Assembly (NCBI GenBank): GCA_016795205.1
Contig: JAEUHZ010000049.1
Coordinates: forward strand, 1 to 64,000
Source of the DNA: Planctomycetota bacterium
GTDB taxonomy: Bacteria > Planctomycetota > UBA1135 > GCA-002686595
Length of the DNA: 64,000 nt
Reading direction: 5' to 3'
A program made the position numbers and the translations under genes. Positions within the stretch are counted from its first letter, which is position 1. Each line of letters begins with the position of its first letter. The notes below the pieces were generated by a model. That model did no database searches, was not told the origin of the DNA, and was given only the letters and a program-made list of their open reading frames with translations. Of this stretch, positions 57,170-64,000 are shown one piece after another.

Positions 57170-57274
57170 TCAGGCGTTCTTCTTGGCGCGCTTCGCGGCC
57201 TTCTTGGCCTGCTTCTCCTGGATGGAGAGCTTGGGCTTCTTGACGTTCTTCGGCTGTTGTTGGCCCTTGGCCAT
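57170..57274 (-). CDS. 34-residue Lys-rich basic protein
   Basis: The minus strand from the ATG at 57274 reads M-A-K-G-Q-Q-Q-P-K-N, then VKKPKLSIQEKQAKKAAKRA and KKNA before a TGA. About 40 percent of residues are Lys or Arg and there is no Cys or hydrophobic core, so it is probably disordered or nucleic-acid binding. GGAG sits nine bases before the ATG. Comparable short basic proteins containing 'KKPK' followed by Lys-rich helices occur in many bacteria and are usually unnamed. Function unknown. Confidence 0.65.
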   Translation of the reverse strand: MAKGQQQPKNVKKPKLSIQEKQAKKAAKRAKKNA

Positions 57275-57529
57275 CGGGGTGCTCCGTGAGGGATGAGCCC
57301 AGGCGCGGTGCGCTCGGGCGGGAAGTTCGAGTCAGGGCGCGGGATCCTACGCGCCGAACCCCAGGCGCGGGCGTCGGGAGCTCGATTGCGCGCGCAGGCC
57401 GACGCCCCACGCCTCCCCGCGACGGCGTGGCCCGGATAGGGTGAGGAGGCCACGAACTCCGGGCCCCGGTGCTCCCCCGTGCGTCGGGCCCTGTCCTCTC
57501 CGTCCGGCTCGGGTGTCAGGGTCAAGAGC

Positions 57530-60376
57530 ATGAAGTCCAGCACGGTTCTCGCGTTGTGCGCAGCGGCGGTCCTCGGCGGCGCTGCTGTGGGTCAGTTCCC
57601 CGGTGCGCCTCCGCAGCTCGACTCCGCGGACGGCGACGCGGTGACCTGGGTCCTCGACGGCGCGCGCGCACGGCGCCTCGTGGCCGGCGTCGAGCTCGCG
57701 GCGGTGCCCGTGGCCGAGGCGCTGGTGGGCAGCGCGTGCGGCAGCGCGAGCGGCACGTTCTGGCCGGCGGGCGTCGCGCCCGAGGGCGACACGCCCAGTG
57801 CCGCGGCGTTCACGCCGGACGCGACGCGCATCGTGGTCGCGCACAGGACCAGCCGGAACCTGGTCGTGTTCGATGCGGCCACGCGCGCGGTCGTGCGCGT
57901 GATCGCGCTCTCGGGGGGGCCGGTCGACGTGGCGGTCGCGGCCGACAATGTCCACGCGGTCACGGCCAACCTGTTCGAGAACACGGCCTCCATCGTGAAC
58001 CTCTCGACGGGGCTCGAGACCGCGGTCGTGCCCGTCGGCACGCAGCCCGCCTGCGTGCGCTTCACGCCCAGCGGCGCGAAGGCCGTGGTCGGCAACGCGG
58101 TCTCGCAGAGCCTGTCCGTGATCGACGTGGCGAGCGCGAGCGAGCTCCACCGCATCCCGGGGGCCGGCTTCCAGTCGACCACCACGATCTCGTTCGAGCC
58201 GGGCGTCGTCACCTACCGGATCAACGGCTTCGAGTGCCCGTCCGAGACGCTCGCGATCCATCCCGACAACCTGAACGCTCAGATCGACTTCTTCGACCTG
58301 GCCGCGGGCTCGGTCGCCTCGATCCCGTGCGATCCCAGCCCGCGCGGCATCGCGATGACGCCTGGCGGCTCGCGCGTCGTGGTCTCGCACTTCCTCGCGG
58401 CTCGCAAGGTCTCGGTCGTGGACCCGGCCACGCAATCGATCACGGCCGTCTTCAGCGCGCCGAACGACCTCTACGAGCCCATCGCCATCCGACCCGATGG
58501 CCTGAAGGCCGCCGTGGCCGTCCTGAACGGGACCCAGATCGTGGATCTCGTGACGGGCGTGTTCGCGCCGGTCCAGAGCACGGCCTCGGTGAACCACCTG
58601 CTCTCGACGCCGGACGGGCTCCACGCGCTGGCGGTCGGCTTCAACGGCAGCCTGATCTCGTACGCCACGGGCTCGCTCGTCACGAACCTGAACGGCCTGG
58701 TCGCGACCTACGTGGGCGCGATGGCCCCGAGCGGCAATCGCGCCGCGCTGCTCGCGAACCACAATGGCGAAGACCTGCTGGTCGTGAGCACGAACGGCGC
58801 CGGCGGATCCCTCGAAGGACGGGTCCCGAGCGGCACGCCACCCGAGGGGGACGCGGCGCGCGACATCGCCATCTCGGCCGACGGCGCGATCGCCGTCTCG
58901 ACGAACATCCTGAGCGCGAACGCCAGCGTCCTCGACGCCGTCACGGGGGCGACGCTGGCGGTCGTCCCCGTCGGCGCGCGCCCCGCGGACGTCGCGATCA
59001 CGCCCGACCGCTCCAAGGCCGTCGTCGCCAACCTCGACTCGACGTTCGCCTCCATCGTGAACTTGGCGACGTTCGCGGTCACGAACGTCCCGATCTCCAC
59101 GCGCGGCAGCGAGGTCGAGATCTCGCCCGACGGGCAGTACGCCTACGTGGCCGTCGTCGCCAACGGGGACGGCGTGTGGCGGATCCACCTGCCGACCGCG
59201 ACCGTCGCCGGCGCGAAGCTCCCGACCGGCGACATGGGCAGCATCGCCTACCTGTTCCAACAAGCGAGCGGGATGAAGCTGAGCCCGAACGGGGCGCGGT
59301 TGGCCGTGTGCGGCACGTTCACGAACAACGTGACGATCATCGACACCGCGTCGTGGAGCGTCGTGGCGAACGTGGCCGTCGGCGTGCAGCCCGTGCGCGC
59401 GGCCTTCTCGGCCGACAGCGCCACGCTCTACGTCACGAACAAGGGCTCGAACTCGATCTCCGAGCTGCGCAACACGGGGACCTGGAGCGTCGTGCGCACG
59501 ATCCCCGTCGGCGCGCAGCCCTTCGAGATGGCGGTCGACTCCGCCGCGCAGCGCCTGTACGTCGCCAACGCGCAGAGCCAGACCGTCGGCGTCGTGAACC
59601 TGGCTGCGGGCTCGACGATCGCCAGCATCCCGGTGCCGTACGCGCCCCAGGCGCTGGCGCTCGCGGGCGGCGGCTCGTGCCTCGTGTGCGCGTCGGGCGG
59701 CTGGTCCGTCTCCCTGGGGCCAGGCCCGCTGGTGTCGATCGCGCGCTCGGGGGCCGTGAGCATGATCGACACCACGGGAGCGGTCGTGGTGCAGACGCTC
59801 ACTACCGGCATGCCGCCCGCCGCCATGGACTTCGACGCGAGCACCCTGCGCGGCGTGATCGCGGAGCCCATGTGGGACGGCCTGCGGCGCATCTCCTTCC
59901 CGCAGCCCTACGCGACCTTCTGCAGCGGCGACGGCAGCGCGACGCCCTGCCCGTGCGGCAACGCCGGCGGCGCGGGCCGTGGCTGCGCGAACTCGGTGGA
60001 CGCCAGCGGGGCCGTGCTGGGCGGGGCGGGCGCGGCCTCGATCGCGGCCGACACGTTGCTGCTCTCGGGTGGCGGCATGCCGAACAGCTCCGCGCTGTAC
60101 TTCCAGGGCACCACGCAGCAGAACGGCGGCGCGGGCGTGGTGTTCGGCGACGGCCTGCGCTGCGCCGGCGGCACGATCATCCGCCTGGGCACGAAGGTCA
60201 ACGTGGCCGGCACGTCGCAGTACCCGGCGCCCGGAGACCCGTCGGTCGCGGTGCGCGGTCTGGTCCTGGCTCCGGGCGATCGCGTGTACCAGGTCTGGTA
60301 TCGCAACGCCGCGGCCTTCTGCACGGCGAGCACGTTCAACCTGTCGAACGGGCTGCTGGTCACCTGGACCCCCTGA
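57530..60376 (+). CDS. Large secreted YVTN-type beta-propeller protein with planctomycete C-terminal domain
   Basis: A 948-residue exported protein (signal peptide about 1-22). Most of it is made of YVTN/SMP-30-like repeats of about 42 residues with cores such as VVDPATQSITAVFSAPN and LYVTNKGSNSISEL, giving two or more propellers. The last 150 residues begin with a Cys cluster (CSGDGSATPCPCGNAGGAG) followed by a domain ending in VWYRNAAAFCTASTF. That domain recurs, from memory, at the ends of many secreted proteins in one planctomycete lineage, possibly as a surface-attachment module. Start: ATG at 57530 before the signal peptide. Confidence 0.85.
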   Translation: MKSSTVLALCAAAVLGGAAVGQFPGAPPQLDSADGDAVTWVLDGARARRLVAGVELAAVPVAEALVGSACGSASGTFWPAGVAPEGDTPSAAAFTPDATRIVVAHRTSRNLVVFDAATRAVVRVIALSGGPVDVAVAADNVHAVTANLFENTASIVNLSTGLETAVVPVGTQPACVRFTPSGAKAVVGNAVSQSLSVIDVASASELHRIPGAGFQSTTTISFEPGVVTYRINGFECPSETLAIHPDNLNAQIDFFDLAAGSVASIPCDPSPRGIAMTPGGSRVVVSHFLAARKVSVVDPATQSITAVFSAPNDLYEPIAIRPDGLKAAVAVLNGTQIVDLVTGVFAPVQSTASVNHLLSTPDGLHALAVGFNGSLISYATGSLVTNLNGLVATYVGAMAPSGNRAALLANHNGEDLLVVSTNGAGGSLEGRVPSGTPPEGDAARDIAISADGAIAVSTNILSANASVLDAVTGATLAVVPVGARPADVAITPDRSKAVVANLDSTFASIVNLATFAVTNVPISTRGSEVEISPDGQYAYVAVVANGDGVWRIHLPTATVAGAKLPTGDMGSIAYLFQQASGMKLSPNGARLAVCGTFTNNVTIIDTASWSVVANVAVGVQPVRAAFSADSATLYVTNKGSNSISELRNTGTWSVVRTIPVGAQPFEMAVDSAAQRLYVANAQSQTVGVVNLAAGSTIASIPVPYAPQALALAGGGSCLVCASGGWSVSLGPGPLVSIARSGAVSMIDTTGAVVVQTLTTGMPPAAMDFDASTLRGVIAEPMWDGLRRISFPQPYATFCSGDGSATPCPCGNAGGAGRGCANSVDASGAVLGGAGAASIAADTLLLSGGGMPNSSALYFQGTTQQNGGAGVVFGDGLRCAGGTIIRLGTKVNVAGTSQYPAPGDPSVAVRGLVLAPGDRVYQVWYRNAAAFCTASTFNLSNGLLVTWTP

Positions 60377-60471
60377 TCGCGCCGTGAGGCCCGCGGCCGG
60401 CGGGGTCGCCGATGGCGAGCACGCGCGGCGGCCGGGCTCGCGCCGCGCGGCCGTCGAGTAGCATCGCCCTC

Positions 60472-61488
60472 ATGGTCGACACCCCCCCGACGTCCGTGCG
60501 CCAACTCGTCGCGCGCGAGAACCTGACCACGCTCCAGACGCACATCCTGGCGGAGGAGCAGAAGCACCCGCACGCCAGCGGCACGTTTTCCTGGATCCTG
60601 TCCGCCCTGGCGTTGTCCGCGAAGGTCATCGCGGACAAGATCCGGCGCGCGCGCATCCAGGACGTGCTGGGCTCGCTCGACGCGGAGAACGTCCAGGGCG
60701 AGCGCCAGCAGAAGCTCGACGTGATCGCCAACGAGACGCTCCTGCGCTGTCTGGGCTCGCGCTCGGGTGTCGCGATCGTCGCCAGCGAGGAGGACGAGAA
60801 CCCCACCCTGATCCAGCGCGAGAACGCCGGCGAACGGCCCTATTGCGTGCTGTTCGATCCGCTCGACGGATCGTCGAACCTCGACTCGTGCGGGGCGGTC
60901 GGCACGATCTTCAGCATCCTGCGCTACGACCGGCGCGCGCACTCGCCGGAGGCCTCGATCCTGCAACGCGGGGTCGAGCAATCGGCGGCCGGCTACATCC
61001 TGTACGGCAGCTCGACCGTGTTCGTGATCACGACCGGATCGGGCGTGTCCATGTTCGTGCTCGACCCGAGCATCGGCTCGTTCCTGCTCGTCGAGCACGG
61101 GATCCGGATCCCCCGCAGCGGCAGGACGTACTCACTCAACGAGGGCAATCGCGCCTCGTTCCCCGAGGGCTACCGGCGCTACCTCGACTGGGCACAGGCC
61201 AACGGCTACTCGAGCCGCTACTCGGGCACGATGGTCGCGGACGTGCACCGCACGCTGGTCTCGGGGGGCGTGTTCCTCTACCCCCCGACGAAGAAGTCGC
61301 CGGAGGGCAAGCTGCGACTGCTCTACGAGGTCAACCCGATGGCGATGATCATCGAGCAGGCAGGTGGCAAGGCGGTCAGCGGGACGCAGCGCGTGCTCGA
61401 GGTCCAGCCCAAGGCCCTGCACCAGCGCATCCCCTGCAGCATGGGGTCGCCCGACGAGGTCGACCACGTGTTGCGGCACCTCGGCTGA
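60472..61488 (+). CDS. fbp: Class I fructose-1,6-bisphosphatase
   Basis: A 338-residue gluconeogenic enzyme releasing phosphate from fructose 1,6-bisphosphate. Motifs are FDPLDGSSNLDS (metal-binding Asp cluster), SLNEGNRASF, RYSGTMVADVHRTL and GGVFLYPPT, then LYEVNPMAMIIEQAGG with the substrate Glu. Length matches the family. The ATG at 60472 is preferred to an in-frame ATG 60 bases upstream because the conserved N-terminal helix follows directly. The stop lies only three bases from that of the convergent DUF6624 gene. Confidence 0.95.
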   Translation: MVDTPPTSVRQLVARENLTTLQTHILAEEQKHPHASGTFSWILSALALSAKVIADKIRRARIQDVLGSLDAENVQGERQQKLDVIANETLLRCLGSRSGVAIVASEEDENPTLIQRENAGERPYCVLFDPLDGSSNLDSCGAVGTIFSILRYDRRAHSPEASILQRGVEQSAAGYILYGSSTVFVITTGSGVSMFVLDPSIGSFLLVEHGIRIPRSGRTYSLNEGNRASFPEGYRRYLDWAQANGYSSRYSGTMVADVHRTLVSGGVFLYPPTKKSPEGKLRLLYEVNPMAMIIEQAGGKAVSGTQRVLEVQPKALHQRIPCSMGSPDEVDHVLRHLG

Positions 61489-61491
61489 GCG

Positions 61492-62034
61492 TCAGCGCGG
61501 CGCTCGCAGGTTGAGCTCGACCTCGGCCTGCACGAGGTCTCCGTAGGGCGGGACGCCCATCGCGGCGCGCTCCTCGTCCGTCGTGGCCGGGTCCAAGGGG
61601 TGGAGCCGCCAGCAGCGGCGCACCGCGTCCCATACGAACTGCGTGCCGTAGCGCTGCGGCAGGCGCTGGGCCACGAGGTCCTTGTCGATGGCCTCGGCCG
61701 CCGCGCGCAGCCCCAAGGGCTCGCCGAGCTCTGCGGCCCGTGCGCCGAGCTCGGCGGCGAGCGGCCAATCCGCCGGAGACGACGACTCGGCGAGCAGGAC
61801 CGCCGCGCGCAGATGGTCCCGTGCGCTGCGCAGCGCGCCGGACTCGTGGAGCGCTCGCGCGCGCCGCGCCCGATCCGCCGCGGCGGCCTCGGATTCGGCG
61901 TCGGGGGCGGCCAGCGGCGCGGCCTGCTCGGCCTCGTGCTCGAGCTCGGCCCACAGCCGATCGATCGCGGCCGAGGGGCCGGAGCAGGCGCACACGACGA
62001 GCAGGAGAGCGTGCCAAGCGTCGCGCGGGCTCAT
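61492..62034 (-). CDS. DUF6624-like lipoprotein
   Basis: A 180-residue protein with a short export signal ending in a lipobox-like VVCAC. An Ala/Glu-rich helical part (about 30-110) precedes a C-terminal segment with QRYGTQFVWDAVRRCWRLHP and DEERAAMGVPPYGDL, which fits the end of DUF6624 ('YGTQ ... P ... R ... GxxPxxxY'). Function unknown. Three bases separate its stop from that of fbp on the other strand, so no room is left for a dedicated terminator between them. Confidence 0.6.
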   Translation of the reverse strand: MSPRDAWHALLLVVCACSGPSAAIDRLWAELEHEAEQAAPLAAPDAESEAAAADRARRARALHESGALRSARDHLRAAVLLAESSSPADWPLAAELGARAAELGEPLGLRAAAEAIDKDLVAQRLPQRYGTQFVWDAVRRCWRLHPLDPATTDEERAAMGVPPYGDLVQAEVELNLRAPR

Positions 62035-62196
62035 GGGCCGCGCACGATGGCCCCCGGGGGACCGATCCGCAAGGGGGCGGCCGCCCCGCCGGTTTCTGGA
62101 CCGAAACCGAACACGTTCCCGGCGGACTTTCGGCCTGGTCGCCTCGGGATCCGTCCCGCGCGCGGGCCGATGCACGTATCGTGTGTGACACGGACC

Positions 62197-62212
62197 GGGG
62201 GTCTAGAACCCC
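62197..62212. promoter_or_regulatory. Imperfect 16-bp palindrome upstream of the mini-lipoprotein gene
   Basis: GGGG-G-TCTAGA-A-CCCC is symmetrical except at one pair. It lies 70-85 bases upstream of the ATG at 62282 in a 247-base divergent region, near a 5-bp repeat CGTGT-GTG-ACACG. It may be an operator; no regulator is identified. Confidence 0.3.
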
Positions 62213-62281
62213 GCTCCCCGCGGCGCGGCTTCCCACGGAAGCTCGCCCCGCGCCCTCAACCTCTGCAGAAGGAGATTGCTC

Positions 62282-62500
62282 ATGAAGACGATGATCGCCG
62301 CGCTGGCCCTCGTGGCCCTGGTCGCTTGCAAGACGGACAAGCAGTCCGTCGCCGATGACTCCGGAGCCAACATGCCGAAGGCCGGCTGCTGTGAGTCCAA
62401 GGGCTCGTGCGACGAGGCCATGAAGGCCTCGTGCGGCATGAAGGACAAGAGCTCCTGCGAAGCCAAGGCCACGAGCTGCACGGCCAAGCCCCAGGGCTGA
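62282..62500 (+). CDS. Mini-lipoprotein with periodic cysteines
   Basis: A 72-residue product with a lipoprotein signal (LVAC, Cys16). The mature part contains Cys at near-heptad spacing: CC-x5-C-x7-C-x7-C-x6-C, separated by Lys/Glu/Ser/Ala-rich helix-forming stretches. This could place the thiols on one face of a helix, for metal binding or cross-linking in the envelope. AAGGAG at 62269-62274 supports the ATG at 62282, seven bases on. No family is recognised. A strong hairpin follows at 62557. Confidence 0.75.
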   Translation: MKTMIAALALVALVACKTDKQSVADDSGANMPKAGCCESKGSCDEAMKASCGMKDKSSCEAKATSCTAKPQG

Positions 62501-62556
62501 TCCGTTCCGCGCCGTCACGACGGCGCGGCGGTTCTGGCACGCGGACCCGCGTGGCA

Positions 62557-62594
62557 CGCGCCGGGGTCGGTCCTGTGGGACCGGCCCCGGCGCG
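62557..62594. terminator. 17-bp hairpin between mini-lipoprotein and FKBP genes
   Basis: Arms at 62557-62573 and 62578-62594 pair over 17 bases with one T-G wobble around loop TGTG. The hairpin lies between convergent genes ending at 62500 and 62634. TCCTTGTCGT follows on the plus strand, a poor T tract. Confidence 0.6.
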
Positions 62595-62633
62595 TCCTTG
62601 TCGTGGCACGCTGGAGCCCGCGACCGGTCACGC

Positions 62634-63080
62634 TCAGGGTCGCTTGGGCCGCACCTCGATGGCGTGGACCTCGAAGAGCAGCGTCGAGCGCGGTGGGACC
62701 AGCCCGGGCACGCCGGCGTCGCCGTAGGCGAGTTCCGGTGGCACCGTGATCTTTCGCCGGCCGCCCGAGGCCATGCCGATGAGGCCGTCGTCGAGCCCAC
62801 GGACGAACGCCTCGCCCAGGACGACGAGCACCGGCACACCGCGGTCGATCGTCGAGTCGACGACCTCGCCCGTCTCGAGCCGCACCACGTAGTCGAGCAG
62901 CAGCGCGTCGCCTGCCTCGGCCGGGGTTCCTCGGCCGCGCAGCAGGTCCTCGAAGAGCACGCCCGTGCTGGTGCGCACGGCGGGGTGCGAGGACGTCAGC
63001 GCGCGCCGCTCGGGGTCGAACGAGCGGCACCCCGCGGCAGCGAGCGCCAGGACCAGGACGGCCATGGCGCGTGCGCTCAC
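62634..63080 (-). CDS. FKBP-type peptidyl-prolyl isomerase lipoprotein
   Basis: A 148-residue protein: lipoprotein signal (AAAGC, Cys18) and an FKBP domain (about 52-145). Core motifs are VVRLETGEVVDSTIDRG, FVRGLDDGLIGMASGGRRKI and VPPELAYGDAG, then PPRSTLLFEVHAIEV; the active-site Tyr of AYGD is present. It would catalyse prolyl isomerisation at the membrane surface. The GTG at 63080 overlaps the stop of the split-FKBP gene as GTGA, giving coupled translation; an ATG at 63065 is the alternative. Confidence 0.9.
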   Translation of the reverse strand: MSARAMAVLVLALAAAGCRSFDPERRALTSSHPAVRTSTGVLFEDLLRGRGTPAEAGDALLLDYVVRLETGEVVDSTIDRGVPVLVVLGEAFVRGLDDGLIGMASGGRRKITVPPELAYGDAGVPGLVPPRSTLLFEVHAIEVRPKRP

Positions 63081-64000
63081 CGGCGGACCTCGCGGATCTC
63101 GATGCGCGCGTGGAGCGGAGTCGCGGGCGGGATCCCGGCGGCGGGCAGCCCGCCCGGGCCGTAAGCGGCCTCGGCGGGGATCGTGATCTCGGCGATCGTG
63201 CCGGCGCGCAGCCCCACGAGCGCGCGCGAGAGCCCAGGCAGCAGCGCGCCGCGCTCGCCCACGCGGGCACGGATCGGCACGCCGCTCTCGGCGGTCGAGA
63301 CGAGGATCACGGGCTCGCGCGCGGGCTCGAGCGGCGCGGGCGGCAGCGCGCTGCCCTCCGGCGCATCCGAGGTGGGCCCTGTCGCGGCGGCGGCCTCCGG
63401 CGCTCGGTCGTGGATCGTGGCCGGATCGGTCTGTGGGGCAGCGCCTGCAGGCGGATCGGCCGCGGCCGGCGCCGCCCCGGCCAGCGCAGACTTCGACGCC
63501 TCGGGCTCGCTCCCCGACGTCTCGGGCTCGGAGGGTGCCCCGGGACCGGCAGGCAGTGCTGCAGCGCGCGCTGCCGCAGCCGACTCGCTCGACGGCCCGT
63601 CCGTCGGAGGCACGCTGGACGGCGGCCCCTCCGCGTGCGGTGCGTCCGCCGCGGCTGCGACGGCTCCGGCCGCCGCGAGCGGCGGCGCGCTGGCTGCATC
63701 CGCGGCCGTCGCCGCGGTCTGCTCCAGAGCCTGCTGCGCGGAGGCCGGCGCCCTCGCGCGCTTCGAGCTGGCTTCCTCCTTCTGGCCCGCTGCGGGCTTC
63801 GGGCTCGGATCGGGAGACGTGGCGGGCGGCTCCGGCGGCGGCACGAACGAGAGCGTCAGCGAGAGTGCGACCTCGTCGCCGGCCGCGATCACGTCGCCCT
63901 GACCCTCGGCGACGATCTCGACGCGCACGCCGCCCTCGAGTTCCAGGATGCGCCGCTCCGCGCGAGGCACGATCGCGGTCGACGACGGGGCCTCCGGCAC
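63077..64000 (-). CDS. FKBP-fold protein split by a long Ala/Pro-rich insert, possibly cut by the edge
   Basis: At least 307 residues, open to the right edge; GTG at 64000 could be internal. An FKBP first half (about 15-52, GDEVALSLTLSF) is followed by roughly 175 low-complexity residues rich in Ala, Pro, Ser and Glu, then the second half (about 226-307) with LVSTAESGVPIRARVG, GLSRALVGLRAGTIAEI, IPAEAAYGPGG and IPPATPLHARIEI. The insert falls where FKBPs have the loop before the 'FDSS' strand. The AYGPGG Tyr is kept. Coupled to the lipoprotein FKBP downstream. Confidence 0.75.
   Translation of the reverse strand: MPEAPSSTAIVPRAERRILELEGGVRVEIVAEGQGDVIAAGDEVALSLTLSFVPPPEPPATSPDPSPKPAAGQKEEASSKRARAPASAQQALEQTAATAADAASAPPLAAAGAVAAAADAPHAEGPPSSVPPTDGPSSESAAAARAAALPAGPGAPSEPETSGSEPEASKSALAGAAPAAADPPAGAAPQTDPATIHDRAPEAAAATGPTSDAPEGSALPPAPLEPAREPVILVSTAESGVPIRARVGERGALLPGLSRALVGLRAGTIAEITIPAEAAYGPGGLPAAGIPPATPLHARIEIREVRR

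Overview
The window is a high-G+C bacterial chromosome segment carrying about 49 protein genes on both strands. No rRNA, tRNA, CRISPR array, integrase or transposase was found. The gene content points to Planctomycetota: a giant secreted beta-propeller/HEAT/cytochrome c protein of the PVC type (36216-39584), Tat-exported TIM-barrel sugar isomerases, a Ser/Thr kinase with TPRs and a DWG motif, many exported lipoproteins and propellers, and a propeller protein (57530-60376) ending in a Cys-rich domain that, from memory, recurs in secreted proteins of one planctomycete lineage. It reads as ordinary, densely packed chromosome with one less G+C-biased accessory patch at about 32.4-36.1 kb.

Layout. 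0-10 kb: cut-off gene, beta-barrel, cobalamin adenosyltransferase followed directly by an AlgX/AlgJ-like SGNH protein, exported TlpA-like thioredoxin, acylphosphatase, redoxin, then an MBOAT/SGNH O-acetylation pair and a DUF3187 lipoprotein. 10-18 kb: a minus-strand hydrolase run (tandem M14 carboxypeptidases of which one has lost its zinc ligands, a patatin lipase, a large esterase, an enoyl-CoA hydratase). 18-28 kb: exported S41 protease, threonine aldolase-like enzyme, lipoprotein and membrane proteins, thioredoxin-fold/HEAT protein, two divergent GT87 mannosyltransferase-like proteins, a persulfide dioxygenase fused to two rhodanese domains, and a small membrane protein. 28-36 kb: exported PPC-TPR-CHAT protease, an unrecognised soluble protein, a TIM-barrel protein, a 523-base gap with a perfect triple 14-bp repeat, and two small exported orphans.

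36-47 kb: PVC-type cytochrome protein translationally coupled to a sugar isomerase, a secreted orphan, a second beta-barrel paralogous to the one at the left edge, a PD40 propeller lipoprotein, an alpha/alpha-toroid protein coupled to an orphan HlyD-like adaptor, and a glutathione peroxidase. 47-52 kb: cobalamin-dependent methionine synthase coupled to an ArsR-family repressor fused to a methyltransferase domain; a perfect 10-bp inverted repeat covers the repressor start codon, which suggests an autoregulated methionine-cycle switch. 52-64 kb: kinase, secreted unknown, EamA transporter, a 34-residue basic protein, the large propeller, fructose-1,6-bisphosphatase, a DUF6624 lipoprotein, a Cys-periodic mini-lipoprotein, and two coupled FKBP-type proteins, one with its fold split by a long Ala/Pro-rich insert.

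Two organisational habits stand out. Seven gene pairs overlap by exactly four bases (ATGA, TTGA or GTGA), which fixes several non-ATG starts. Most convergent gene ends are separated by short, very G+C-rich hairpins with no T tract. The most interesting loci are the ArsR-methyltransferase/metH operator, the active/inactive M14 pair, the split FKBP and the accessory patch.
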